From positions 4,138,001-4,202,000 of the forward strand of contig BROG01000004.1 of the NCBI GenBank assembly GCA_030159075.1: 64,000 nt of DNA. The letters are read 5' to 3'. Below, one piece after another: positions 1-13,660 of this stretch. Each line of letters begins with the position of its first letter. The first letter of the stretch is position 1. The notes below the pieces were generated by a model, which saw only the letters and a list, made by a program, of their open reading frames with translations, ran no database searches and was not told the DNA's origin. The stretch is from Atrina japonica (Eukaryota > Mollusca > Bivalvia > Pterioida > Pinnidae). The position numbers were made by a program, and so were the translations under genes.

Positions 1-1151
1 TATATACAGCAATTCATGTAGGGTTACTTGTCAACTACTTATTAATGGGTCCGTTTGCAAAAAACTACAGACTCAGTGTACAGACGACATCTGCAAGTTA
101 ACAGAAATTTGTGTTCAAAATGTTCTACAAACAATCAAGTATTTCCAGTCTTGTAGCAAAGGCAGGGTTTTTTTTTATTAATTTCGAAATTTTATCTTAG
201 TCAATATATCTGTGAAACAAAACATCGATACATGGGGAGAATTTTAATTTTTTCTGATCATTAAGACGTATAAACATGGATGGATGGATGAATGGATCCA
301 AGGTCTTTACACCATCTGGTCTGGGTAGTACGGACAGGTACACCTGGTGTTACAACCTTTTTTTCTTATAATCAGAAGAATGGTTTTCGTAAAGCCTTGC
401 ATCATAATATCAAGGTACAACATAATTAAAATCCAATAAAATTAGTTATTACATTTACAGCAAACTGACTGCACAGATCTCCGATAATAGAAAAGAAGTT
501 CGTATTACGTCCTACATGTTCGAAACCAAGTCTCCTAAACGCATCTGGATACCATGTCCATAGTACTGTGAAATAGACTACAAGTTATAAATTTAGGACA
601 AAGGAAACGGATATCAGTCACCTATAACTATATAAAACTGAATACCGATAATTAAAATGACTGAAGAAGGACATATTCACATTTACAGATAATCAACACA
701 TTTGAACCTGTGATTGTTGCAATTTACAATTTTTAAAAGAAAGTGTCAATTACAATTTCCAAGAGATGGCACATTGCATTAAAATCAAAGACATTAACCT
801 AAAGATACATAATATCACATAGTTGCTATTCACCAAAGAAATACAACCAATTTTTTATGATCAAAAATATTTTACGAAACTACATCCATTAGAATATAAT
901 TTAGCTGCATAGAAAGCAACTATTTCAAACAAAACATTTTACATATTGTTGTAACAGTATTATGCTTAATTTATCCATTATCCCACTTTAAAGGCATGTT
1001 TTCAGCAACAAAGATTAAATACGTAATCTCTATTTATATCGAATATAATTAGATATTATTCATGATAAAATTATAACTATCCATAAAAGGTGTACTAATT
1101 CAAGTTTGTTATGTTTCAATTGTGTAGAAATTGATAAACAATGTTAAATCC

Positions 1152-1241
1152 TTAACTCATTAACCTCTGAAAAACAATGGACTCTTCTGTAAATCAATGA
1201 CTTAGGTCAGTCCAAATGTGTTTTAGGGGTGAATAGGTTAA
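1152..1241. mobile_element. 90-bp MITE (family A)
   Basis: One of five copies in the window. Ends form imperfect inverted repeats resembling TTAACTCATNNACCCCTRAA, with an internal GGACTCTTCTGTAAATCAAT segment. Confidence 0.75.
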
Positions 1242-1745
1242 TAAGGCCATATTAGAATAAAACTCTACAGGAAAAGCAGCATAACACTACTCGCCAAAAT
1301 TGTAATTGTTTTTCATATTTATCATTTAATCAACGATTCTTACTTTTAGCAGTCCATATACTGTATAACAGGAATTTAAAAAAAAACATCAAGATTAAAA
1401 AGATATGCAACAAATAAAATATATATATATGTATGTATATGATATAGAGTTTATACATATAATTTACATAATTCATCAGTTACAGCACCATTAATGTATT
1501 TGACCTGGAGTTGAATAATAACCATATTTGGAATGTAAAAAGATAAATCACATTTCATTTCTCTCCATACCGTTATTTTAAAAGGTTTCAGCTTTAATAT
1601 GTTTGTAAATAACATGTAAAATCAAACACTTCTCAATTGCGATTCTGATTTAAATCTTAAAATGAAAATATGGACGATTTACACTGGTAAAATAACACTG
1701 CATTAAATTTCAGGAAAAAGAAATCGGAAACTCTTCATTTAAACA

Positions 1746-2175
1746 TTAAAGCTGAACTACAAAGATAAAAAGCTTTTGAACTTTTAATAAAAAGAAAATG
1801 TGTCTTGAATAAAAAGTTTTGAAACATTCCCACCTCATATCCCCATACAGCTGACATATTTGTAATTGTTTCTCCGGAAAATCAAGTCCCACAGCAAGTA
1901 TAAAAGGCAGATTAGTTATATTGGTTGTCATTTTATATCTTACAACGCGAAACGTGCGAAGTCCTAGAGACTGTGTTGCGAGTACAGATATAAAACGATG
2001 ACCGATGTAACTAATCTGCTTTCTATACTTGCTGTGGGACTTGATTTTCCGGAGAAACAATTACAAATATGTCAGCTGTATGGGGATATGAGGAGGGAAT
2101 GTTTCAAAACATTTTTTTAACACATTTTTTTTATTACAAGTTTAAAAGCTTTTTATCTTTGTACTTCAGCTTTAA
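1746..2175. mobile_element. Fold-back element (long inverted repeat)
   Basis: Arms of roughly 190 bp (about 1746-1937 and 1988-2175) are near-perfect reverse complements around a loop of about 50 bp. The ends read TTAAAGCTGAA and TTCAGCTTTAA. No transposase and no clear target duplication. A MITE or fold-back transposon; a spurious minus-strand open frame runs through it. Confidence 0.8.
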
Positions 2176-2539
2176 GTGCTGGAATACATCTCGGTAACTT
2201 TATTTGTGGGATTTCTTTCTGTAAACAATTGTTAGCAATTTTTGGTAACATACGTTTTAATTAGAAACCTAATTTTTGTGTACAGAATTCCTATGTTTTG
2301 CATTAAGGTGATAATCCTTTAAGAAAATCGTGATTATGTAATGCAAACCTAATCTTTTGAGTAAAAACGTTTGAAGAAAATTATTCATTAAAGCTTGAAT
2401 AAAAAACTAAACAATAGATTATATTTGCTTATAATTTATGACTTTTCATAAAATTCAGAATTCATGATTTTTTTAACATCGGTAATGGATATAAAGGAAA
2501 TTATGACTTTAATCAGAATTTCTTAATGTTATAAAGTAA

Positions 2540-2770
2540 AATCCACATAACCTGGCAGGGAACAGTCTTGTAACCTCTTTCTTAACCTGGACGAGTATAA
2601 ATTTTAGGTAATACATTTAAATTACACTGGCAAGAGTAATCCTTCCTACTTGTAGTCATATCTACGGTTATCCAGAGTTGGTAATAAAACGATTTTCCTG
2701 TGCAGCTTGTCATAACCGAAATTGAGTTACTCTGCCCCACCACTTTATGTGAATCGGACAATATTTCAAA
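2540..2770. mobile_element. Interspersed repeat, 230-260 bp (family B)
   Basis: Five copies in the window share CCTGGACGAGTTTAA, TTTTAGGTAATA, an ACTTGTCACCATA-like middle and TTATGTGAATC near the end. No coding capacity; class unresolved (SINE tail or MITE). Confidence 0.65.
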
Positions 2771-2843
2771 TGATGAAATTTCTCTGCCTCAGATACCACT
2801 TAAGAACCATTAAGCGGATAATTTACCAAAAAATAACTTTAGA

Positions 2844-2934
2844 TTAACACATCAATCCCTGAAAAACAATGGACTCTTCTGTAAATCAATGACTTAGACC
2901 AGTCCAAATGTGTCTTTACAGGTGAATGATTTAA
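2844..2934. mobile_element. 90-bp MITE (family A)
   Basis: Near-full-length copy with the same internal segment as at 1152-1241 and the same orientation. Confidence 0.75.
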
Positions 2935-3217
2935 TTTGTTGAAAATTAAACGGAAACTATAGAACAATAGCGTAGCAGAGTTTTAAATACCACTAAAATT
3001 TACAACAACGTATATAACATGCAGCATTATGATTAAACAATATTTCAAAGCAAGGCTAAAATCACATAAATCATCAGTATTAAAATATAGCTGCAAAAGA
3101 AATAAAAAAAATATGTTTGTGAAACACAAATAGCCCCCAATCATGATAATTCTCTAACAGGCTCACCAAGCTGACATGCACACTTACCGAAATAATACTG
3201 ATAGTAACACATTTTAA

Positions 3218-3223
3218 TTTTAT
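3218..3223 (-). promoter_or_regulatory. Candidate poly(A) signal downstream of exon 42b
   Basis: An AATAAA on the minus strand about 730 nt past the 42b stop. Other AT-rich hexamers are nearby, so the true cleavage site is not determined. Confidence 0.3.
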
Positions 3224-3948
3224 TCAGAGTTTAATCTATTTTGGAAATTTATCAAGAACCAACAGATTTTTGACCAAAAAAAAAATCATTGATCACTATT
3301 CGCACTTTACTTTTTACAAAATACAAAGAAACTTCCTTCCATATCTGTTTCAATTTTTATGTGGAAGGTTAAAAATGAAGACAGACTTATAGAAAATATC
3401 AAAAACACTGTTCCATCAGATCTTTGATTTCAGAAGCATAACAATATGACATTAACTCAAAATTCAACATGTACAATAAATGCCAATGACTACATTAATA
3501 TTGCCTCATTCTAAACATTCATAAACTTAATGATATTGGTACCGTAAGCATACAGGGCTGTGTTTGTCATTGAGGTGAGATGGAAGGGTGTTTCGTGCAT
3601 ACTGCGGGTACATAAATCTTTTGTCTCAGAAGGAAAATGAATTTCATCTATGACTGTGTTATTATTTTTACTTAATTCTAACATTGAGTATTTTTCTCAA
3701 AAATGTCACCAATTCATCCTTTTTTCTCGATTTTAACAAAATGTAAAACAATTACATAAACAGGATAAAATCTATAATAAATTTGGAATCAAACTTTTGG
3801 GGTATAAATAGGTGGTAAATATTTGACTGGGACAAGTGTGGTGTTCATGAGAAGTGGCTAGTGAGGAAATCAGATGTGATGGGGATAGTGATAATAATAA
3901 TAATAATAAGCATAGGCATTTTAAGATTTCAAAATCTTACATCAGGAA

Positions 3949-4077
3949 TCATTTCTTGCGAGTTATTTCCTTGTAACAGTTATTACAAACACGGACTGGT
4001 TTCTTGGCTAAGGCAAGTCGAGCTTCCTTGGAAGAGCACTCATTACAGAATATATTGCCACAGTTTCTGCAATGATG
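3949..4077 (-). CDS. EEA1: EEA1 exon 42b: distal alternative last exon, second half of FYVE
   Basis: [16 protein letters not shown], then [14 protein letters not shown], ending TRKK-stop (42 residues). All zinc ligands, HHCR and RVC are intact, with no stop or frameshift. Acceptor TTTATTATTCAG, phase 0, compatible with exon 41. It is about 68% identical to 42a by eye, with differences concentrated in the loop before KKPVRV and in a more basic tail. Either a functional alternative last exon or a recent relic; intactness favours the former. Confidence 0.88.
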   Translation of the reverse strand, partial: HHCRNCGNIFCNECSSKEARLALAKKPVRVCNNCYKEITRKK

Positions 4078-7000
4078 CTGAATAATAAAGAAGTAGAATC
4101 TTATCAAAACATACACAGACTACACAACCATAAAAATAAGTCACAATACGACATCTCAATAGAGAGTAAAATAGAAGTCACATTTACAAGGTAAATTACA
4201 CCAGCTATTGTATGTCATACATATGAAACACGTCGGATCTACCGAGAATGAATTGCCATTAGAGTGAAATCCTTATAACCTGGTGGAGTCGAGTCTTGTG
4301 AACCCTTTCTTCACCTGGACGAGTTTAAATTTTAGGTAATAAAACATAACATTAAAATTACACTGACTAGAATTGTTCCTACTTGTCACCATACATAATA
4401 GAGTATCCGGTGATGAATAAAACGTTTTTCCTGTGCAGCTCGTCATAACCAAAAATTTAGTAGAATTATCCGTATGTTACTTGGAAAATGGTTACTCCGC
4501 CCAGCCAAGTTATGTGAATCAGAAAATACCACTTGGCGAGCAAGTAACATCTGATAAGTCAAGTAAGTGTCGTGATAATATTCCTATCATCTCGCTTTTG
4601 AACTTAAACTACTGTAGGACACCGAGTCCTGTGTCATTTGAGCTTATTCACTCTTATTTTTAAAACAAATAAACCACGGCTTTCACTTTGCCTAAATACA
4701 ATGTATATTCTTTTCCATATCACATACTGTATCAAGCCTCAACTAATACAGTGTATAAATGTTCCAGGGGTTTTCCTACCTCCTATATTCTGGATCCCGG
4801 GTCCCCAAAAATTGGGAAAATATACATCTCAATTAAAACAAAATAATAATTTGAGACATTTGTTTGAAAATTCTTTATTCTTTATTCTGAAAGTCCAAAT
4901 TGGGAATTTTTGCATGATTTTTTTTTTTTTTTTTTTTTGAAAATAAAAGCCATTTTTTGCATTGGGAATGAGTCTTGTAACTGGATCCCAAAATTCCCTA
5001 GGAAAATATGTGTTCTTCTTGATGGGGTCTGCAATGGATACGGGATGTAATATGGAAAAAGGAACATATTATAAGCCTTTTTTCTGTGTAAAACGTATAA
5101 AATGCATGTGAAGTATGCTTCAAACATATTAACATAGATTTTGACAAAGTTTTCTGCTAAATTTACAACCTGTCATACAGCACCACAATAATATCTATCG
5201 ATGTTTAAAGCTGCCTACAGTGTTATAATCAACAGTACAAATACGTAAAATACCTTCATGTAAATATGATACTATGTACAAATGTACATGCATGACTTTC
5301 TGATTAACAAGATATTAAAATGACTAAATCACTTCAATTAAAATCAATGCTGTGGAAGTCTCTAAGGAACTCATTCTTCCTTTGAATTAAAAATTTATGG
5401 AAATGTCTGTTTGACAATTAAAAACAAAACATGAACATCAAAACAATAATCAAAATAATATGTTTTTAGGAAAAATTCATCCATTAACGTCAAACAATTT
5501 AAAACTTATGTGAGAATAAACTGGCTCCAATCTATAATTATTTTAAAATTTCACCTTTTTGTACAGAACCTTCATTATAATTGGAAATTATAGTTTGCCA
5601 GGATATCATATATTCCTACAAACACACAGAAACCAACTTCCTCAAATAAAAAGGGTAAAAAATATGTAAAAAAGCAAAAGCGAGGTGACATTTAAAAATG
5701 ACTTAATTTCATAGCTGCACAAATAGGAAGATGTCTTATTCTCGTCATTATCGTTTATTTAAATCTACATAACAACCATCACACACTCTCACTGGCTTTT
5801 TATAAGAAGGAAGTTTAGCTTCCCGTGATGAACAGTCATTGCAATATATATTTCCACAGTTTCTACAGTGATGCTGAAATTAAGAAAAGAATTTTCAAGC
5901 ATGAATAAAAATCATCTAGATTACCAAGAACATTTTCTGTATCACACTCCATCATACCCGCTTATGTATCACATGTACTAAAATCACAGACTAGAAAAGC
6001 ATTTTACATCAGACAGGGAAAGAAAAGTGGCAAAAAATGCATAGAAATTAAATGATAAGGGCATTTATGTACTGTAGATTCCTAATTGAAAGCACAGAAT
6101 TAATATCTACGTAAAATTGCAAGAAGATTCCCTAGCGGATTTTAAAGTCTTGCTTTTATTTACTCTAAAATGTATCACAAGTGTGTACTAAATTAAATAA
6201 TAATACATGAATCTTGGTTTGCAATAGGTACCAATGTTTTCCTTTTTGGAAAAAAACATCTTGATTGAAGGAGTTGTCATTTCCAAAACAGAGCTTATTA
6301 TCGTGTCTAGTATTGAAGTGAATCTAACTGCATATTAATACTCCTGTTCACACATGACTTACCAAGATTAAAACCAGACAAACCATTTGATAATCGACTT
6401 CTTGATATAATAAAAAAAAAAAAGACTCTTAAATATATGGTTACTTTGTTATCTGTAAACTAGGTAAGTTTTGGTTTAAACCATTAGGAAACAAAATCAA
6501 GAATGTGAAATATAAGTTCTTGACAGTGGGTGCTTGCAAATTTACATTTTCACAACTGATACAAAATAGTGTGATTGCAGAATTAAGTACTCCACGTAAA
6601 ATAAGGAATCTACATTAAACAGTATACAGGTTACACTAACATAAGTATCAGGTACTTGGACATATCTCTTTATACCATTTATAAGCTATTTGCCTCTTTG
6701 ATTATATCTTTAGTTTTCACATAGAATAGTGTACTATTTGAGGCGAAATTACTTATTTTAAATGGCTATAAATATAGGAACTATATTTTTGTTAAAAGTA
6801 TCCCCATTCTGAGTAATTTTGTTTTTATATTCACTCTGTTGGTTACATGATCACGTGTTTTGGGGACTGCTTTTTAGACTGTGACAGAGATTGATCGAAA
6901 GTGCAAGGACTAACAACTTTGTATAAGAAATTGACACAACTTTACTTACTCTTCTAACAGTCACACTAAAAGATTTATCACATGCCATACATTCTTTAAC

Positions 7001-10000
7001 CTCGCTATCATCTGCCCATTTCCTGTTACTGACTTTTGTTGTTGTGATCTGAAATACAATATATAAGTAACATGTAACATAAAACATGGGCTTTTATACA
7101 TGTTAAAGATCTACAGTGGAATCTCGTTATCTCGAAATTCATGGGACCACCCCCCCCCACCCCCTATTACTTCCAGATTTGAGATATCCCATAATTTTAA
7201 TTACCACACCAATCTATCCATTTAAACTGAGACTGGCCATTCAACTAGGACATAACCCGAATATCCACTGTATTTTATTTTCACAATTTCCTCAACTCTT
7301 TTTTTTTCTGAATTTCACATTTGAACAAGATGATTATCATAATGACTAGTAATACATAGAATGTCATAAACTATCAAATATACATTGTATAAAGGTAATA
7401 TGAAAATATATACACACTTGGAAGCTTTTGTATTCCAAAGCACCAAAGTGCCAGCCAGTAAACAAAGATTTTAAAGACCCATAACTCTAGCAAATATAGC
7501 CGATATAGGCCTATAATCCAACTCAAAGGAAATCTAATTAATTCAAAGCAGAATTCACAAGATGGTCAAAATCTGAGAAAATAAAATGAAATCTATTTGA
7601 TACAAAAAAAAAATATTGCAAATAAACAAACAGATAAACAGACAACCCCAAAACAATATGCTTTGAACTCTCTGGCATAAAATTAAGTACAGCTTTGAAA
7701 GGTTTCCATTGAACATTTGCAATGGATGTGGCATGCTAACATAGGACACTGACTCTTTCTGGACACCTGGTCCCATCCTATATGGGATTTGCCATTGTTC
7801 TTCGTGTTGAGACAGTTGTTATATCTAATTTGTTGTATTCTAATGGACTTGGAATTTTGTATATACTTCGGTACTTCTTTATTACACTTTGTATGATCTC
7901 AACATTAAAGTCGATAAACAATCACTAAATATGATGTCATGATACTTAATTCAGGTATTGTTAGTTTTGATTACATAATGTTTATATTTCAACTTTACCT
8001 GCAGTGACTGATTTTCTCTTCCCAATTCCTGTAATGCTGCTTGCGTATCATCAAATTTTCTTCGTATTGCTACTTTTTCCTGTCGCAGTTTCTCACATTC
8101 TGTTTCACTGGTTAGACACCTTCAAAACCAAAAAGAAGAAGAAATTGTTCTGAACTGCATATATTGCTTATAGTCAGTTTATAGGTTTACACTTATGAGA
8201 ATTCCAATTAATATGTACACATTGAGAAGGCAAATTAGGGATTTTTTTTATTTTTTAACACATATTTATTCATTTAATGAAAGTAAACAAATATTAAACC
8301 ATAAAAAGGAAATAAAGTTAAGCATTAATAATAAACATGGTTACCGCAGATTTAATTACTTCAATCATATACATCTCCGATAGTTTTGACAAAATTATTA
8401 TTATTACTTTTTGTAAATTACAAGACAATTTTGTTTGATCAATAATAGATATTTTTCATTTAAATGAAAATGAAAATAAAATAATTATAAAAGTTAAATC
8501 ATGTAATTATTCCATCTTAAATTTTAAAATAAATCAATGATAATTAATAAAGAATTATCCACATCTTAGTCATGTGAGGATGAAGATGGTGATAAAATTC
8601 TGAAGCAAGAAGACATTAAATCATAATATATCATAATTCATACTGAAAAAAAGAAGAACTTCATACATCCGTATATAAGATATAATATATGACATACTAA
8701 ATGATACCTAGAATGTGAATCTTTATATTGCAATCATATATACTAAGTACAGATCTATTACAATCATATATACTAAGTATAGATCTATTACAATCATATA
8801 TATACTAAGTATAGATCTATTACAATCATATATACTAAGTACAGATCTATTACAATCATATATACTAAGTACAGATCTATTACAATCATATATACTAAGT
8901 ATAGATCTATTACAATCATATATACTAAGTATAGATCTATTACAATCATATATACTAAGTATAGATCTATCACAATCATATATACTAGGTATAGATCTAT
9001 TACAATCATATATACTAGGTATAGATCTATTACAATCATATATACTAGGTATAGATCTATTACAATCATATATACTAAGTATAGATCTATTACAATCATA
9101 TATACTATGTACAGATCTATTACAATCATATATATACTAAGTATAGATCTATCACAATCATATATACTAGGTATAGATCTATCACAATCATATATACTAA
9201 GTATAGATCTATTACAATCATATATACTAAGTACAGATCTATTACAATCATATATACTAAGTACAGATCTATCACAATCATATATACTAAGTATAGATCT
9301 ATTACAATCATATATACTAAGTATAGATCTATCACAATCATATATACTAGGTATAGATCTATTACAATCATATATACTAGGTCTAGATCTATTACAATCA
9401 TATATACTAGGTATAGATCTATTACAATCATATATACTAGGTATAGATCTATTACAATCATATATACTAGGTATAGATCTATTACAATCATATATACTAG
9501 GTATAGATCTATCACAATCATATATACTAGGTACAGATCTATTACAATCATATATACTAGGTATAGATCTATTACAATCATATATACTAGGTATAGATCT
9601 ATCACAATCATATATACTAGGTATAGATCTATTACAATCATATATACTAGGTATAGATCTATTACAATCATATATACTAGGTACAGATCTATTACAATCA
9701 TATATACTAGGTATAGATCTATTACAATCATATATACTAGGTATAGATCTATTACAATCATATATACTAGGTATAGATCTATCACAATCATATATACTAA
9801 GTACAGATCTATCACAATCATATATACTAGGTATAGATCTATTACAATCATATATACTAAGTATAGATCTGTTACAAACCTTTCTAGTAAAAGTCTTCTT
9901 TCATCATTGTTGTTGTCAAGTTTAGCTTGAAGTTCTAATGAAATAAAAACAAAACACATATAAAACAATTATAAAAACAACAAAACTATGTCCAAAAATA

Positions 10001-13000
10001 ATGAATCTCGGGAAATTCCTAAACATCCTTCTACATTTATAATCATCTAAACAAGAATTCATGATAATTGAAAAATTTCTTACAATGCATCCTCCATATA
10101 ACCCAGGGTATTCAAAACTGATTAATAGTACGAGCCTTGGAATTGGTAGCGTCACTTTTTTCCTGAAGATATTTCACCCAATCAGATAAAGCTTTACAGC
10201 AGCGTTTTGGTTAAAATACATGTACTTTTGTAAACAAGGTAAAGAGATAATGGTGGAGGTAGACCTTGAGTTTGACAGAGGTAAACATATATATAATATT
10301 CATGAGTTACATGAATTTCAAAGAGTTGTTCTAAAAGAACTGATGAAAGCCTGGTGAATGGTGAAGAGCTTGGCTTGCCAAAAGCAAATAATGCATAATG
10401 TCATTGTTGAATTCAAGAACATGAATATCGATTGAATCAATAACACCGAGATTCAAACGAAATAACCCAAAGTATTTAGGGGCAGCACAAATTCATCCTT
10501 TGCACTGAGGATGCTTATGTGTAGAAAACTGAATCACACTCATTTCTTCTCAGCAAAATATTCTAAACTAAGTTTTGTATATTCATTATGTTTTAATGGT
10601 TTTTATGCCACCCTTATTAGTTACACCATGTTAACCAGCATTATTGTAACCACCACCCTCTGCACCCACCTTGACACTGAACTATTATTTTCCTAACATA
10701 ATCATCATAGGTCCAGCCGGCTGGAATTCACACTGATTTGGCCTTGATGTGGGAGACTTTATGTTTTAACTCATTCACCCCTAAAGACACATTTGGACTG
10801 GCCTAAGTCATTGATTTACAGTAGAGTCCATTGTTTTTCAGGGGCTGATGAGTTAAAGTGCAATGCTCTGAGCACTTCTTAATGAAGGGCCAAGCAACAA
10901 AAGTAAAATGGACTTTAGTTATCAGAGTATTTTACTACAATAAATAAGACTTACCTAAATTTGCTCCACGAAGTTCATCGTTTGTTCTACTGGCTTCATC
11001 TAAAGAAGTCTGAGCAGTGACAAGGTCACCTCTAATTGTTGTCAAATTTTCATTCAGCACTGTAGTCTGAAGTTCAAACTTAGATCGCTCATCCTCCATT
11101 TGTTTCTGAACACTGTCTCTGTCATTCTCTGCTGCAGACTGCAAACAATGAGGTAAAATCAAAAGAGAATCAAAGATACAACATCTACCAATCAAATCTG
11201 TGAATATATTTACTGGAACATAACTCTTGAATGATAATGTGAAAAAAGTCAAATTTGAATTTTTTCCTCATCACATTAATATATTAAAAAAATTTTTGGA
11301 CACAATAAATGAAGTGTGTAGATAACCTAATGCTGATGTTTACACTAGTGATTTCCTGGCCCTTTTCTAGCTGTTTTTGCACTTCATCCAAGCTTTCCAT
11401 GCTTAAGCCAGCTTTCCATGATTTGTATGTTACACTTTCGTATCAAAGCCTATTCTATATACCAAATCATAGGTGTATTAAATATTTATTTAAAAAAATA
11501 CACCCACAGTAATAGAGCAATGCATCATCAGGTTACACTTACAGAGAGTGAGATCTCACATATATGTAGAGAAGGTTTTTTTTTTATTACATAGGGTACT
11601 CTGGTCTATTGGCAGTAAAAAGTACGCTTACACTGGGAATTTGTACGAGGTATAAACAAGAACTTCAACCTGACACTTGGTCAGTCATCCTTCACATGAA
11701 CATATTCAAATCAAATGGTTCAGACCCCTTTCTTGTCAAATTTTTACAATAACTGCTGATGTTCTAAACATTTAACATCATAATTAATTTGTGTCATTAT
11801 TTGGGGGGAAAGACATTGCCCTTATATTATACTTACAAGCTTGGTTTGAAAAGCAGAATTTTCCTCTCTCAGAAGTTGCTGAATGTTAGCTGAATTTTTC
11901 TTTGTTTTTTCATGTTCTTTTTCTGCCTGTTGGAGTAGAACATAAACATGTCTATATAATTGTCTTATAAAATGGTTAAACACCAATATGATGAATAGGG
12001 ATGAAAATATCTATCAAAAACATAGGAAATAATACATATCTATCAGATAAATAGTTCAAATTATATATATATCATAACTCAGCCGGCAGCTGAGAAAAGT
12101 ATCCTTAGGACAATTTGGGGGACAAATTGTGATTTTTATGTTTTCAGAAACTTAAACATAAATGGATTAAAAAAATATATGATGTCAGAATGATCACAGG
12201 CGAAAGCAACTCTTTATGCTTCTGGCACAAAAAATCTCCCAAAATTTGAAATATTACGGAAGATGGAATTTCTTGTTTTCTCACATTTCATTGGTTAAGT
12301 TGTAAGGATCCTTTTCTCATCCACTGGCTCAATTATTATAATATCTAACAAAATGGATCATAATTTCTAGGTATCAAGGTCAAACATATTCTATTTTTAT
12401 ATGCAATAATTATAACACAGACCTCCTGAAGTTTTGCCTCAAGCTCTTTTACTTGATTCTGTACTTCTAGTTTTTGGTTGATAAGTAAATCTTTAGCTTC
12501 TTGTAGATTGGTCACATCCTTTTGAAAAAGAACAAAATATTTAATAACAAAAAAATACATATTTTGTCCTTTAGTTTGTCATTTAAAATCCAACCAAGTA
12601 TATTTCTTCTTAGATAAAACCAATATTCACAAGAATCAAGTTCCAAAAGACTTCAGCTATCAGGGATTTTCCATCTTATGGTAGGGGCCAAAATAAGACC
12701 CCATTCCCAAATGCAAAAATGTATTTTATTTCCAATTTGCAGTCAAAATTTCACAGTTGAAGTTAAATGATAATAAATTTGAATAGATTGTTGTATTTTC
12801 AGACAGTTTTTTGTCTTTTTAGATTTCCCAATTTCAATAAAATATTACTAAATTCCCACTTCAAAAGGCCCAGGCCACATTTCTAAAAGAGAGTGGAAAA
12901 TCCCTGGCTATGGATTTATCCCAATGCAGTCATGGTTCTATATTACAAGTACCTTAAATCAGAACCTTCATTTTAACCCTTTCAACCCTGCAGACCACAA

Positions 13001-13628
13001 TAGACTAGTCTAAAACTATTAGAAGCATACCATTTAAATACTTAGGGGTGACAGGATTAGATCTCACTTAGGTGACTGTGACCACTAGCACTGAATGTTG
13101 ACTGATGGAATGTTTTGTACCTGTTTCGGTGTTATTTTCAATCCATGAAATTATCACTGTCATGATGACATCACCTGCAATCGGCAAGGTGAAAAAAATA
13201 CTGACCTGCAGTACTGTACAATGAACTTACTGCCAATACATTGAGAGTTCTTTGATGTGCAAATTATACCGAGCATTGATTTTCAGCTTGCAGGACATCA
13301 ATTTAAAGCCTACCTACAAGATGCCAGTATTAAACTTAAAGGGCCTCTGTTTTAAGCCTAGAGAGCCAAAGTTTTAAACCTACAAACCATCTGTCCTACG
13401 CATACAGGGCATCAATTTAATGCAACGAGTATTCAGTTTTAAGACTACTGGACCTAATTTTTAAGCCTACAGGCCCTCAGTTTCAAGCCTACAGGACCAC
13501 AATTTTAAGCCTACTGGGTCTCAGTTTTAAGCCTTCAAACCAGGGCTCTACAACACTAAAAAAATTCACTCTTCATTTGGCCAGCGAACCAGAAATTTTA
13601 CTAGCCAGCCAGGAACTTTTACTCGCCA

Positions 13629-13660
<32 letters not shown>

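Larger units (their letters stand above)
1..3948. other. Region 3' of EEA1
   Basis: AT-rich, with no coding exon I can support. It presumably contains the 3' UTR of the 42b transcript near 3.2-3.9 kb, plus the fold-back element (1746-2175), two 90-bp MITEs and one copy of the 230-260 bp repeat (listed separately). Confidence 0.5.

Noticed and set aside
3949..4077. Exon 42b as a dead FYVE relic
   Set aside because: All zinc ligands, HHCR, RVC, the frame, the stop and the splice acceptor are intact, so I kept it as an alternative exon.
8715..9968. Long open frames on both strands encoding a 10-residue repeat
   Set aside because: They are translations of the 30-bp minisatellite, whose unit length is a multiple of three and contains no stop.
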